A program made the position numbers and the translations under genes. 38,155 bases of DNA from Methanobacteriota archaeon. GTDB taxonomy: Archaea; Thermoplasmatota; Poseidoniia; MGIII; CG-Epi1. Numbering within the stretch: the first letter of the stretch is position 1; each line of letters starts with the position of its first letter. The notes under the pieces are model-generated. The model was not told where the DNA came from. It saw only the letters and a program-made list of their open reading frames with translations, and did not search any database. Below, in pieces: positions 9,210 through 17,489 of this stretch. The stretch covers positions 1 to 38,155 of the forward strand of contig NYZZ01000041.1 in the NCBI GenBank assembly GCA_002687355.1. Reading direction: 5' to 3'.

Positions 9210-10031
9210 ATGGCGCCCGCTACCGAATCCCTGAAACCGACAGCAGTCAAACTGGACCCCCGAGGCGGACGGCCACGAGAGAAGGCAAAAACCTACATTG
9301 AGGGGATGGACCGCATGCTTAACGGAGGTATTCCCATCGGCAACACCAGCCTGCTCGCTGGTACCGTCGGCTCGGGCAAGACTACACTGGCGATGGAATT
9401 CCTGATTAACGGTGCCAAGAATGGGGAAACTGCCTGCTATATTTCGGTCACCGAACCATCTTCTAAGATGTTGGAGAACCTGCGCACCTACGGCTTCTTT
9501 GACGACTCACTGGTTACCGAGGGCAAGCTGAACATCTTCGACCTAGGGATTATCAATGACCGATTGGGGGTAGAGCGATTGGATGGATCCTACTCTCCTA
9601 AAGACATGGAGGCCCTGTTAGGAGCGTTCGAGGATATCGTAGATGAACTGCAGGCAACGCGGTTAGTGATTGACTCCATCACGGCGGTATGCTACCAACT
9701 CCCTGACCGAGGCTCGATTCGCAACTTTATCTTCCGACTGGGTCAATTCCTGTCCACTTTCGGCTGCACCACACTACTCATCTCAGAGACCGTTGTCGAC
9801 GCGGCGACGCAAACCTACTCTATCTTCGGCGTTGAGGAGGCGGTTGCCGATGGAGTAATTTTGATGGGGAATGTCCAGCGTCAGGGAGACCTGCTGCGGA
9901 CGATGCAAATTGTCAAGATGCGCGGCGCCAAACATTCGCGAGCGCGCCACCTGGTCGAACTGACACCTATCGGACTGTCGGTGGTGCCACTGCTGAAGTG
10001 GGGTCAGGAAACCGGGGCGGTGTACTCTTGA
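9210..10031 (+). CDS. KaiC-like RecA-superfamily ATPase
   Basis: GGIPIGNTSLLAGTVGSGKTTLAMEFL Walker A; ATRLVIDSITAV Walker B. Confidence 0.88.
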   Translation: MAPATESLKPTAVKLDPRGGRPREKAKTYIEGMDRMLNGGIPIGNTSLLAGTVGSGKTTLAMEFLINGAKNGETACYISVTEPSSKMLENLRTYGFFDDSLVTEGKLNIFDLGIINDRLGVERLDGSYSPKDMEALLGAFEDIVDELQATRLVIDSITAVCYQLPDRGSIRNFIFRLGQFLSTFGCTTLLISETVVDAATQTYSIFGVEEAVADGVILMGNVQRQGDLLRTMQIVKMRGAKHSRARHLVELTPIGLSVVPLLKWGQETGAVYS

Positions 10032-10591
10032 GTTATCAATCTGAGGTGCGTGATAGCATCAAAGCAGGCGACTCGCTCGCGACTGTGGTAGTACCGGCCA
10101 ACAACTACCGCGAACTCACACTCGACATTGTCGCCAAACTACTTGGTAGTAAACTAGGTGGCATCTATGTTACTACCTCTCGACCTTCCACGCACGTCGT
10201 AAAAGAGATGAAAGCGCGCAAGGCATCGCTAAACGACCTCTATTTTGTCGACATGATTTCACTGACGGTCGGCGGAGAGACAGGAGACCCACGCACCGTC
10301 TTCATAGACTCGCCCACCATGCTAGAGTCTGTGTTGCTAAACATTGGACTACTCGAGCGGCGAATAAAAGCGAAACGTCACTTCGTGATGTTCGACTCGG
10401 TTAATGGACTCAGTATCTACTCCGAGATGCGAGTGCTCAAAGAATTCATGAACGTATTGGCCAACACCATGCGACTGCGCCGGACCTACACCATGATGCT
10501 GACTGTGGATGAACAGACTCCTCCCGAGCTGGAAGCTGTGTTGGTAACACTCTCAGACTGTATGATTCGCGGAGGAACGGGCGATGGCTGA
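10028..10591 (+). CDS. KaiC-fold-like protein lacking a Walker A motif
   Basis: TTG at 10028 overlaps the upstream stop; the Walker A position reads VVVPANNYRELTL; HFVMFDSVNGLSIY resembles a Walker B strand. Confidence 0.65.
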   Translation: MSYQSEVRDSIKAGDSLATVVVPANNYRELTLDIVAKLLGSKLGGIYVTTSRPSTHVVKEMKARKASLNDLYFVDMISLTVGGETGDPRTVFIDSPTMLESVLLNIGLLERRIKAKRHFVMFDSVNGLSIYSEMRVLKEFMNVLANTMRLRRTYTMMLTVDEQTPPELEAVLVTLSDCMIRGGTGDG

Positions 10592-11345
10592 GGTCATCCC
10601 CACTGGCATCCCACGCTTGGACGAGGCACTGATTGAGGGTAAGGGAGTCGTCCAAGGTAGTTCGATAGTCATCGAAGGGACCTCCGGTGCCGGCAAAGAG
10701 CTGCTCGCCAAACAATTCGCTGCCGCCGGTATCGGCACCGAGAATGTGGTCTACTTCTCGACGGACGAGACCTCAAGTGAACTAATCGATACATTCGAAC
10801 ACTACAACTGGCCTACCGACATGCGTATTGTCAATGTCGGCACCCAATACTTTGAAAAGGTTCTGGCACGCGAACTGCAAGCGTCCCGCTTCAAGCAAGA
10901 GGGGCTCTCGGTCAGTGAACTGCGCAATGTAGGTGCCTACGGCGCGACTCAGGATCAGATTAACTTCGTCTCCGACATGACATACGAAATTTCCAAGCTG
11001 CGCGCACCGTTCCGCGTTGTCATCGACTCACTCGATTTCTTCATGCAATACTATACGGTCGCTGAGGTGCTCTCAGCGATGCGCACAATCAAGGAATATG
11101 CGCAAGCTAACGGTGGCGTCATCCTCTACACCCTCTCTGAAGGCGCCCATGACGCGCGCGTACACAGCCAAATCAACGCTATCGCCGACGTCATCATCGA
11201 GCTCGAGGTTGGCCGCATGGCGGCTGAGTTCGAGAACCGTATGATTATCAAGAAGATTCGAAATCACCCGGAGAAAGCGGCGGTACTCATCTACGCCGTC
11301 ACTGAGCACGGTATAACTCCAGAGATGATTACCCGCGTTGCCTGA
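10584..11345 (+). CDS. KaiC-like RecA-superfamily ATPase (second complete copy)
   Basis: GVVQGSSIVIEGTSGAGKELLAKQF Walker A variant; FRVVIDSLDFF Walker B; overlaps the upstream gene. Confidence 0.82.
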   Translation: MAEVIPTGIPRLDEALIEGKGVVQGSSIVIEGTSGAGKELLAKQFAAAGIGTENVVYFSTDETSSELIDTFEHYNWPTDMRIVNVGTQYFEKVLARELQASRFKQEGLSVSELRNVGAYGATQDQINFVSDMTYEISKLRAPFRVVIDSLDFFMQYYTVAEVLSAMRTIKEYAQANGGVILYTLSEGAHDARVHSQINAIADVIIELEVGRMAAEFENRMIIKKIRNHPEKAAVLIYAVTEHGITPEMITRVA

Positions 11346-11416
11346 GGTATAGGCGGCACCTGATTCCATAGGATATTGAAGCTCTATCCGAGCGATTTGG
11401 TTAGCCACCCGGTCGC

Positions 11417-12286
11417 TTATGGTAGCTGTTCACCGCTGGACTTCGCGTCAGGCGCGCTGCTAACAAGCAGCGCACCGCTACCAACAATTAGCGCCGCGCC
11501 CAGAGCATCGCTCCAGACAAGCGTTTGATGGAATAGTAACCAGCCATAAATCCCTCCCACTAACACCGTCGCGTAGGAGAAAGCACCGATATAGGCGGCG
11601 CGCGCCGCCTGATAAGCGCGCGTCATCCCGGTCTGTCCCACAGCAGCACAGATGCCAACGCCGATAATTGCGAGCGATTCTAGCAACGCAAGCCGCGGCA
11701 GCTCGCTCGCCGCCAGCGGCAAGGTCGCCAGCGTGCAGAATAGCGCGAACCAGAAAACGACTCCATCTGGCGACGCGCTGGTGCGCAGTCCGCGCACCGC
11801 CAAGTAGGCGAAGGCCGAGAGCACGCCCGAAATGAGCGCGATCAACGCGTCGATGTCGACTGAGCGCAGCGACGGCGAGACTATCAACACGGTACCAACA
11901 AGGGAGAGCGTAATGCAGCCGTAGACTAGCGGCGAAACGCGCTCGCGCAGCATCGCCCCAGAGAAGAGTGCAACGAAGAGTGGAGCGGTGTACTGTAGTG
12001 TCACTGCATTCGAGAGTGGAATCTGCTGCACCGCGTAGAAGTAACATGCCATCGCCGAGAGTCCGACTGTACTGCGCCAGAGCATACGACGACGGTTGCC
12101 CACGTACAGCGACGCGCCGCGCAGTTGTGACCACGTCAACAATATCAGTGTAATTACCAAGCTGCGGCCGAAAATTACCGTCGCAATTCCTGCCTGACCA
12201 GCAGTCCACTTGATCAGTGCGCTGCCTGATCCAAACGCGACACTGGCGAGCAGCATCCAGGCGACTGCGCGGTGGGCCGCGTCCAT
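11417..12286 (-). CDS. EamA/DMT-family transporter
   Basis: About 10 TM helices, two-repeat architecture, LLWRSTVGLSAMACYFYAVQQIPLSNAVTLQYTAPLFVALF. Confidence 0.85.
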   Translation of the reverse strand: MDAAHRAVAWMLLASVAFGSGSALIKWTAGQAGIATVIFGRSLVITLILLTWSQLRGASLYVGNRRRMLWRSTVGLSAMACYFYAVQQIPLSNAVTLQYTAPLFVALFSGAMLRERVSPLVYGCITLSLVGTVLIVSPSLRSVDIDALIALISGVLSAFAYLAVRGLRTSASPDGVVFWFALFCTLATLPLAASELPRLALLESLAIIGVGICAAVGQTGMTRAYQAARAAYIGAFSYATVLVGGIYGWLLFHQTLVWSDALGAALIVGSGALLVSSAPDAKSSGEQLP

Positions 12287-12670
12287 TTACTGACGCAGTA
12301 CCGCGATAGCGTCTATCTCCACCAGCGCATCCAACGGCAGCCGCGACACCTCGATTGTGGAACGTGCCGGTGCCGCATCTTCTCCGAACATCTCTATATA
12401 AACTGTATTCATCGCACTGAAGTCTTCCATGTCAACCAAGAAGACCGTGGTTTTGACTACAGCCGGCAGCGAAAGGGCGCGCTCTGCTAGTACAGCCTGG
12501 AGGTTGTGGATTGCCTGACGAGTCTGCTTGGCGACGCCGTCCTCGAGTGCAGTGACGTCGTGCTTTCGGCCAACCTGCCCGCTCATGAACAGAAGACCTG
12601 CGTCGGCAATAGCCTGTGAGTAAGGTCCAATAGGTGCTGGTGCCCGAGACGATTCAACTGTTTCCTTCAT
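12287..12670 (-). CDS. RidA/YjgF family protein
   Basis: APAPIGPYSQAI, LFMSGQVG, VVKTTVFLVDMEDFSAMN, ARSTIEVSRLPLDALVEIDAIA. Confidence 0.92.
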   Translation of the reverse strand: MKETVESSRAPAPIGPYSQAIADAGLLFMSGQVGRKHDVTALEDGVAKQTRQAIHNLQAVLAERALSLPAVVKTTVFLVDMEDFSAMNTVYIEMFGEDAAPARSTIEVSRLPLDALVEIDAIAVLRQ

Positions 12671-12725
12671 ACCTCCCTATAGATGGCATAAAGAGCCTTT
12701 TTGCCCCGGTGGTATAGGGCTCTTA

Positions 12726-14549
12726 TTGTTCCCGTTCCCGGAGCTCCGCAAAGGACAAGATGCTATGCTCGACGACTGTCGTGCAGCGTTTACCGCCGGT
12801 AAGCACCTGCTGGCGCACGCCCCTACTGGGCTGGGCAAGACCGCCGCCGCACTGACCGCTGCGATTGAAGTCGCACGCGAGCAGGGATTGCTGGTAGTCG
12901 CGCTAACCTCACGGCAGACACAGCACGCTATCTTTGTCGAGACGCTCAAGCGTATTCATGCGCAACAACCGCTGAAAATCGTGGACGTGATTTCCAAGCA
13001 AGACATGTGTCCGCGCGAAGATCTAGACGAAAGTCGCTATGGAGTGTTCCAAGCGGTTTGTACCGCGCTGGTACGCAACGACGATTGTCGCTACCATAGC
13101 AGTTTCCATCCCGACTTTCTGCCGCAGGTCTTCGAGGAGCCACTGGCTGCTGCTGAGCTGAAGGTGTTGTGTCACGATGAGGTGCAATGCCCGCATCGCG
13201 TCGCGCTCGAGGCTGCTCAGGAATGCGACGTGCTGGTGTGCGACTACAACTATCTCTTCACGCCGTGGTCTGATGTAGTGTGGGAGCGCATCCAGCGACC
13301 GCTGGATGAGGTGCTGCTCATCGTCGACGAAGCACATAATCTCCCCGACCGCATCCGACTGGCGGCGTCACCAACACTCTCACTGCAACGTATTCACGAG
13401 GCACAGCGCGAGGCGGACCGTGCCCTACGAGCGCAGCTCTCAATCCTGGAACGACTTGTTGATAATCTGACTGGACACGAAGGTGAGAAAGAAATCGACG
13501 GTGGCAGCGTCAGCCGCATGCTCGACGCAGCGCTGAAGCAAAAACTAACCGACCTAGATGGCTTTCTACGCAAGCTTGAGCGGTCAGCGCAGCGGCGGCT
13601 GCAACGCGGAAAGCCGACCCGTATGGGTGATGTAGCGGAATTCTTGAATCACTGGCGCTTCCTGAAGGAAGGAGGTGACTTGCGGCTGGCGCATGGCGGT
13701 GACAAGCCGTGGCAGCGCAAACTTTCGCTGCGGCTGCTCGACCCGTCAGTAGTCTGCGCGCCTGTTTTCCACGCCGTACGAGCGTCGGTGCTGATGTCGG
13801 GGACGCTGCGACCACGCAGCTTCTACCGCGACCTGCTCGGGCTCGAGGCCGAAAAGTCCCGCAAGACGACTTACAGTTCACCCTTCCCACCCGAAAACCG
13901 ACTGTTGCTCTGCGTCGACGATGTCTCAACGCTCTATCGCAACCGCGGTGACCACCTTTACCACAAACTAGCGGCATCGTTGACCGCTGTAGCGCAGGCG
14001 ACAACAGGCAATGTTGCGGTATTCTTCCCTAGCTACGCGTTACGTGACGACGTTGCCAGTCGGCTCGGCGATCATGGTAAGATATTGCTGCTTGAGGAGC
14101 GGGGTGCAACCCCAGCGAAGCGAACGGCGCTGCTCGGCAAATTACAACAGCGTGACGCAATGCTGCTGGCAGTGATGGGAGGGATCTTTGGTGAGGGTGT
14201 TGACTATCCCGGGAACCTGCTCTCCACAGTAGCTGTAGTCGGAGTGCCAGTGCCGCCACCATCGCTAGAGCAGAAAAAGCTCGAAGAGTATTTCGAGCGA
14301 AAATTTGGTGACGGGAGGGGGCGCCGGTATGCGCTAACCTACCCGTCGGTCAACCGTGTACTACAGGCTGCGGGACGCTGCATCCGTAGTGAGACTGACC
14401 ACGGCGTAGTGCTACTCTACGACAACCGACTTGGTCATCGCCCTTACCGTCGCTTCCTGCCTAAGGAAATGCGGCACTGCACCAGCAGCGCAGTGCCGGC
14501 ACTAGTACGTGGCTTCAACGTCCCCAGAAAGGAGAATCTCCCTTCTTGA
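12726..14549 (+). CDS. XPD/Rad3-like (DEAD_2) Fe-S DNA helicase
   Basis: FPELRKGQ Q-motif, HAPTGLGKTAA Walker A, LLIVDEAHNLPDR (DEAH), four cysteines consistent with an Fe-S domain, C-terminal QAAGRCIRSETDHG; likely TTG start. Confidence 0.88.
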   Translation: MFPFPELRKGQDAMLDDCRAAFTAGKHLLAHAPTGLGKTAAALTAAIEVAREQGLLVVALTSRQTQHAIFVETLKRIHAQQPLKIVDVISKQDMCPREDLDESRYGVFQAVCTALVRNDDCRYHSSFHPDFLPQVFEEPLAAAELKVLCHDEVQCPHRVALEAAQECDVLVCDYNYLFTPWSDVVWERIQRPLDEVLLIVDEAHNLPDRIRLAASPTLSLQRIHEAQREADRALRAQLSILERLVDNLTGHEGEKEIDGGSVSRMLDAALKQKLTDLDGFLRKLERSAQRRLQRGKPTRMGDVAEFLNHWRFLKEGGDLRLAHGGDKPWQRKLSLRLLDPSVVCAPVFHAVRASVLMSGTLRPRSFYRDLLGLEAEKSRKTTYSSPFPPENRLLLCVDDVSTLYRNRGDHLYHKLAASLTAVAQATTGNVAVFFPSYALRDDVASRLGDHGKILLLEERGATPAKRTALLGKLQQRDAMLLAVMGGIFGEGVDYPGNLLSTVAVVGVPVPPPSLEQKKLEEYFERKFGDGRGRRYALTYPSVNRVLQAAGRCIRSETDHGVVLLYDNRLGHRPYRRFLPKEMRHCTSSAVPALVRGFNVPRKENLPS

Positions 14550-16350
14550 AGCGCTGTAACTCGCCGATAACGTCCTCTTCGTCCGGAGTCAATTTCACAT
14601 TTTCCTCGCGCAGACGCACCACATCGCGCTCGTCCATCTCTATATAAAGGATATCGCCCTCATCTACTTGCCGGCCGACCGTGACTTCGGTCACAGCAAT
14701 AGCAACTTCGTCGCCCTGTGTTGCCTCCTTCAGGCCCTGCTCCCCTGAGCGCATTGAGCGTATGCGACCGATAACGCTGTTGTCAGGGCGCAGTACTTTC
14801 TGGCCGACCATGATGCGCCCTGCCAGCACGCGCACGCCAAAAACAGCGGGATCGCGTGTGCGGAAGGTATGGCCTTCGAGGAATTCAAACTTACCGGGGT
14901 GCGGGAACTCCTCGCGCAAAGTCCGGGCCTGCTCGCGCTTCAATTCCTCCAGCCACTCATTATACTCATCAACCAATTGGTAAACCACATTAGCCTCGAA
15001 GAGCTTCACCTCACTCTCGACCAGCGCTTCGCGGGCGTCAGGCAACACATTAACACCAAAGGCCAAGATGGCGCGTTGCTCGACTGGTGCAGTTTCGGCA
15101 ATCCGTACATCGCGACGCGAGACATCCCCTACCATGGCGCGCATGATTGGCGCGCTGGCTGCCTGTAATTCGAAGGCGAGCGCCTCGAGTGAGCCGATAG
15201 CGTCGGCGCGCACTGTCAATCCACGGTCTGCAAGTGTGACATTGGACTCCATTTCCTCCGCCAGTTGCTCTAGAACCGGGGCGATGTCGTCACCTTGCGG
15301 TACCCCGTAGAAAGGCGCGCCGGCAATCACGCCCCCTAGGTCAGGTGCGACTACCTTGAGGCCGGCAGCAGCCCTGACCTCACTGACTGTATCGAACTGC
15401 TGGCGTGGGTCGCGTATTTCATCTAGCGGCCTCGGTTGTAGCAGGCTGCGCACGTGCGTCACCACCGGTTCGGGTGTCGCACCAATCACCAATGTGTCAC
15501 TATCACGCAAGATACCGTTGTAGATGATAACACCTAGCGTCTTTCCAAGACCGCGTTCCTCCTTGACTTCCAGCACGGTGCCCTCGGCGGGGCCAGGATG
15601 CAATGTAAGCCTGCCTTCGAGATAGCGTTGCGCTAGCCCCATCAGCAGCATGAAGAGCTCCGGGACGCCCTCGCCGCTCTGCTTCACCGATGTAGGCACC
15701 AGTGCGATCGTCTTCTGGAAATCCTGCACCTCCGTAAAGAGTGCTGAGTCGAAGCCATGCTCACCTAGAGTGCGTACGACTTCCCAGATGCGCTCCTGGA
15801 ACGCCGTCTGTGCTGTCGTTGACTGCCGAACGTGACTAGCGAGGAACGGTCCTTTACGAGTGCGCCAGCCGGGGAGTCGATCCAGTTTGTTGAGCGCCAC
15901 TATGAATGGTGTTTTCGATCGTCGCAGGATTTGTAGCGACTCTACAGTCTGCGGCTTGAATCCCTCACGGACATCAACTACTAGCACTGCCAAATCTGCA
16001 AGCTGCCCTCCTCGTGTGCGCAGTGTGCTAAAGGAATGATGACCTGGTGTATCGATGAAGAGCAGCCCGGGGAGTCGTATGTTTTCTTCCGGCAGTAATG
16101 TACCACAGATGTTAGTAATGGTTTCAAATGGTACCTCGGTTGCACCAATATGCTGTGTAATTGCTCCGGCCTCACGACTGACAACCGCGGTACCGCGCAC
16201 CCAATCTAGCAGTGAAGTTTTTCCGTGGTCAACATGCCCCAGCACCGCCACTATTGGCTGACGCAGTGGCCCCGCTTCGGGCGGCTGCACCTCGTCCGGG
16301 GAAACTGCAGTGTCTGCCTCCTCCTCGCTCGTCATCGGAACCGGCCGCAT
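14515..16350 (-). CDS. infB: Translation initiation factor aIF5B (IF-2 homolog)
   Basis: VAVLGHVDHGKTSLLD, DTPGHHSF, NKLD G-motifs; start at 16350 or 16335. Confidence 0.95.
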   Translation of the reverse strand: MRPVPMTSEEEADTAVSPDEVQPPEAGPLRQPIVAVLGHVDHGKTSLLDWVRGTAVVSREAGAITQHIGATEVPFETITNICGTLLPEENIRLPGLLFIDTPGHHSFSTLRTRGGQLADLAVLVVDVREGFKPQTVESLQILRRSKTPFIVALNKLDRLPGWRTRKGPFLASHVRQSTTAQTAFQERIWEVVRTLGEHGFDSALFTEVQDFQKTIALVPTSVKQSGEGVPELFMLLMGLAQRYLEGRLTLHPGPAEGTVLEVKEERGLGKTLGVIIYNGILRDSDTLVIGATPEPVVTHVRSLLQPRPLDEIRDPRQQFDTVSEVRAAAGLKVVAPDLGGVIAGAPFYGVPQGDDIAPVLEQLAEEMESNVTLADRGLTVRADAIGSLEALAFELQAASAPIMRAMVGDVSRRDVRIAETAPVEQRAILAFGVNVLPDAREALVESEVKLFEANVVYQLVDEYNEWLEELKREQARTLREEFPHPGKFEFLEGHTFRTRDPAVFGVRVLAGRIMVGQKVLRPDNSVIGRIRSMRSGEQGLKEATQGDEVAIAVTEVTVGRQVDEGDILYIEMDERDVVRLREENVKLTPDEEDVIGELQRFKKGDSPFWGR

Positions 16351-16368
16351 ATGGGCCGGTAAAAAAGC

Positions 16369-16608
16369 TCACCGCATTACGGCAAACCGGTTCAGGATGC
16401 TCAGCAACTTCTCCTTTTTCTCCGGGTCGAGAAAGCCCTCCTCGACTTTCTCATCTATGAAATCGAATGCATCTCCCACTGTCTCACGCGTCGCACGCGC
16501 CACCAGCGACGCTATGAAAGGTTCGATTTCCTTCTCCCCCAGCCCGGCGTCTTGTAGCACTTCGTTCAGGAAATAGATAGTCTCGGTACGCCGTGCCGGA
16601 TTGAGCAT
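16369..16608 (-). CDS. Small helical protein of unknown function; may begin further upstream with a basic K/R-rich segment
   Basis: ATG at 16608 gives MLNPARRTETIYFLNEVLQDAGLGEKEIEPFIASLV...; the 194-aa ORF-track version reads the zinc-knuckle repeats out of frame. Confidence 0.55.
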   Translation of the reverse strand: MLNPARRTETIYFLNEVLQDAGLGEKEIEPFIASLVARATRETVGDAFDFIDEKVEEGFLDPEKKEKLLSILNRFAVMR

Positions 16609-16708
16609 GCGCTGCCGCCTCTGCTTCTTCTGTATCTTTTTCTCCTTGCGCCGTGGAGGCTGCGCCTTCTTGGGGCCGCGTCTGCGATGACGTCCGCGCC
16701 GCGCCAGT

Positions 16709-17305
16709 TCAGCTCCCCCGCTCGGGGCAGTCCTTAGAGATATGACCTGGCTTACCGCAATTGAAACATTTGCCACCGCCCTTACCGCCGCCGCCATCGG
16801 GGCAGTCGCGGGAGATGTGGCCCGGCTTGCCGCAATTGAAACACTTGCCGCCGCCCTTACCGCCGCCGCCATCGGGGCAGTCGCGGGAGATGTGGCCCGG
16901 CTTACCGCAGTTGAAACACTTACCACCGCCACGGCCGCCACGGCCGCCACCACGGCCGCGATCTGGCCTCGGCATCGCGTAGGCCAGGTCGGAGATGTTC
17001 AAATCCTCGCGTACATGTTCAACTTCACGGTCACCCTCGCCTAATGAACCATACTTGCCGAGGCTGAGCCGTAGCGAGCCGCGCACAAGGCTCGCGCGCG
17101 CGTCACTAAGCCAGATGGTCTCACCTAGTTTTACCTGATCGCACTCCTCATTCCAGAAACTCATTACAACTGTACCAGTTTCATCACCTACCAGTCCCTC
17201 ACAAACCCTGCCACCACTCTCGATATCGCGCGGTTCATCCAGTGTGAGTACCTTGACTGGCATATTTACGCGACTGCTGCGTGGGGTCAATTCGTCTACT
17301 TTCAT
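16709..17305 (-). CDS. OB-fold nucleic-acid-binding protein with three tandem CCHC zinc knuckles
   Basis: N-terminal OB-fold-like sequence (RVCEGLVGDETGTVVMSFWNEECDQVKLGETIWLSDA); three CFNCGKPGHIS(R/K)DCP modules (CX2CX4HX4C) with Gly/Arg/Lys linkers. Confidence 0.85.
   Translation of the reverse strand: MKVDELTPRSSRVNMPVKVLTLDEPRDIESGGRVCEGLVGDETGTVVMSFWNEECDQVKLGETIWLSDARASLVRGSLRLSLGKYGSLGEGDREVEHVREDLNISDLAYAMPRPDRGRGGGRGGRGGGKCFNCGKPGHISRDCPDGGGGKGGGKCFNCGKPGHISRDCPDGGGGKGGGKCFNCGKPGHISKDCPERGS
16781..16930 (-). repeat. Near-identical 75-bp tandem units (16781-16855, 16856-16930) encoding 25-aa zinc-knuckle modules; a third more diverged copy lies at the 16721-16780 side
   Basis: Direct visual alignment of the two 75-mers; only a few synonymous differences. 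Confidence 0.9.
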
Positions 17306-17414
17306 CAGCTGCGCCGATGCTGCTTGCCATATAACGCTTGACTCACCTCTACAACACTAGTTTTTTACCCCAATAAAGCATAACCCAAAAAGGTGATTTA
17401 GTTTAATTGGAGTT

Positions 17415-17439
17415 AAGTATATATACCCTACTGGGGGTA
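17415..17439 (+). promoter_or_regulatory. TATA box (aagtatatatacc) overlapping inverted repeat TACCC-N6-GGGTA upstream of rpa
   Basis: AT-rich TATA-like motif about 65 nt upstream of rpa ATG; inverted repeat 17424-17428/17435-17439. Confidence 0.55.
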
Positions 17440-17489
17440 AGGGGCTGTCCTGAGATGGAGTCCGGGACGAAACACAAGGAGAAACTCCA

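Noticed and set aside
11478-12209. 243-aa minus-strand ORF
   Set aside because: Alternate frame inside the EamA transporter gene; Arg/Cys-rich and without recognisable motifs.
13510-14004. 164-aa minus-strand ORF
   Set aside because: Antisense shadow of the helicase; Arg/Ala-rich.
16609-16953. N-terminal part of the 194-aa minus-strand ORF (MVAAVAAVAVVSVSTAVSRATSPATAPMAAA...)
   Set aside because: Out-of-frame reading of the zinc-knuckle repeats; only the downstream portion looks like a real protein.
16742-17044. Plus-strand ORFs (100 and 73 aa) across the zinc-knuckle repeats
   Set aside because: Repetitive Pro/Ala/Thr translations that arise because the 75-bp repeat is a multiple of three and GC-rich; opposite strand to the supported CDS.
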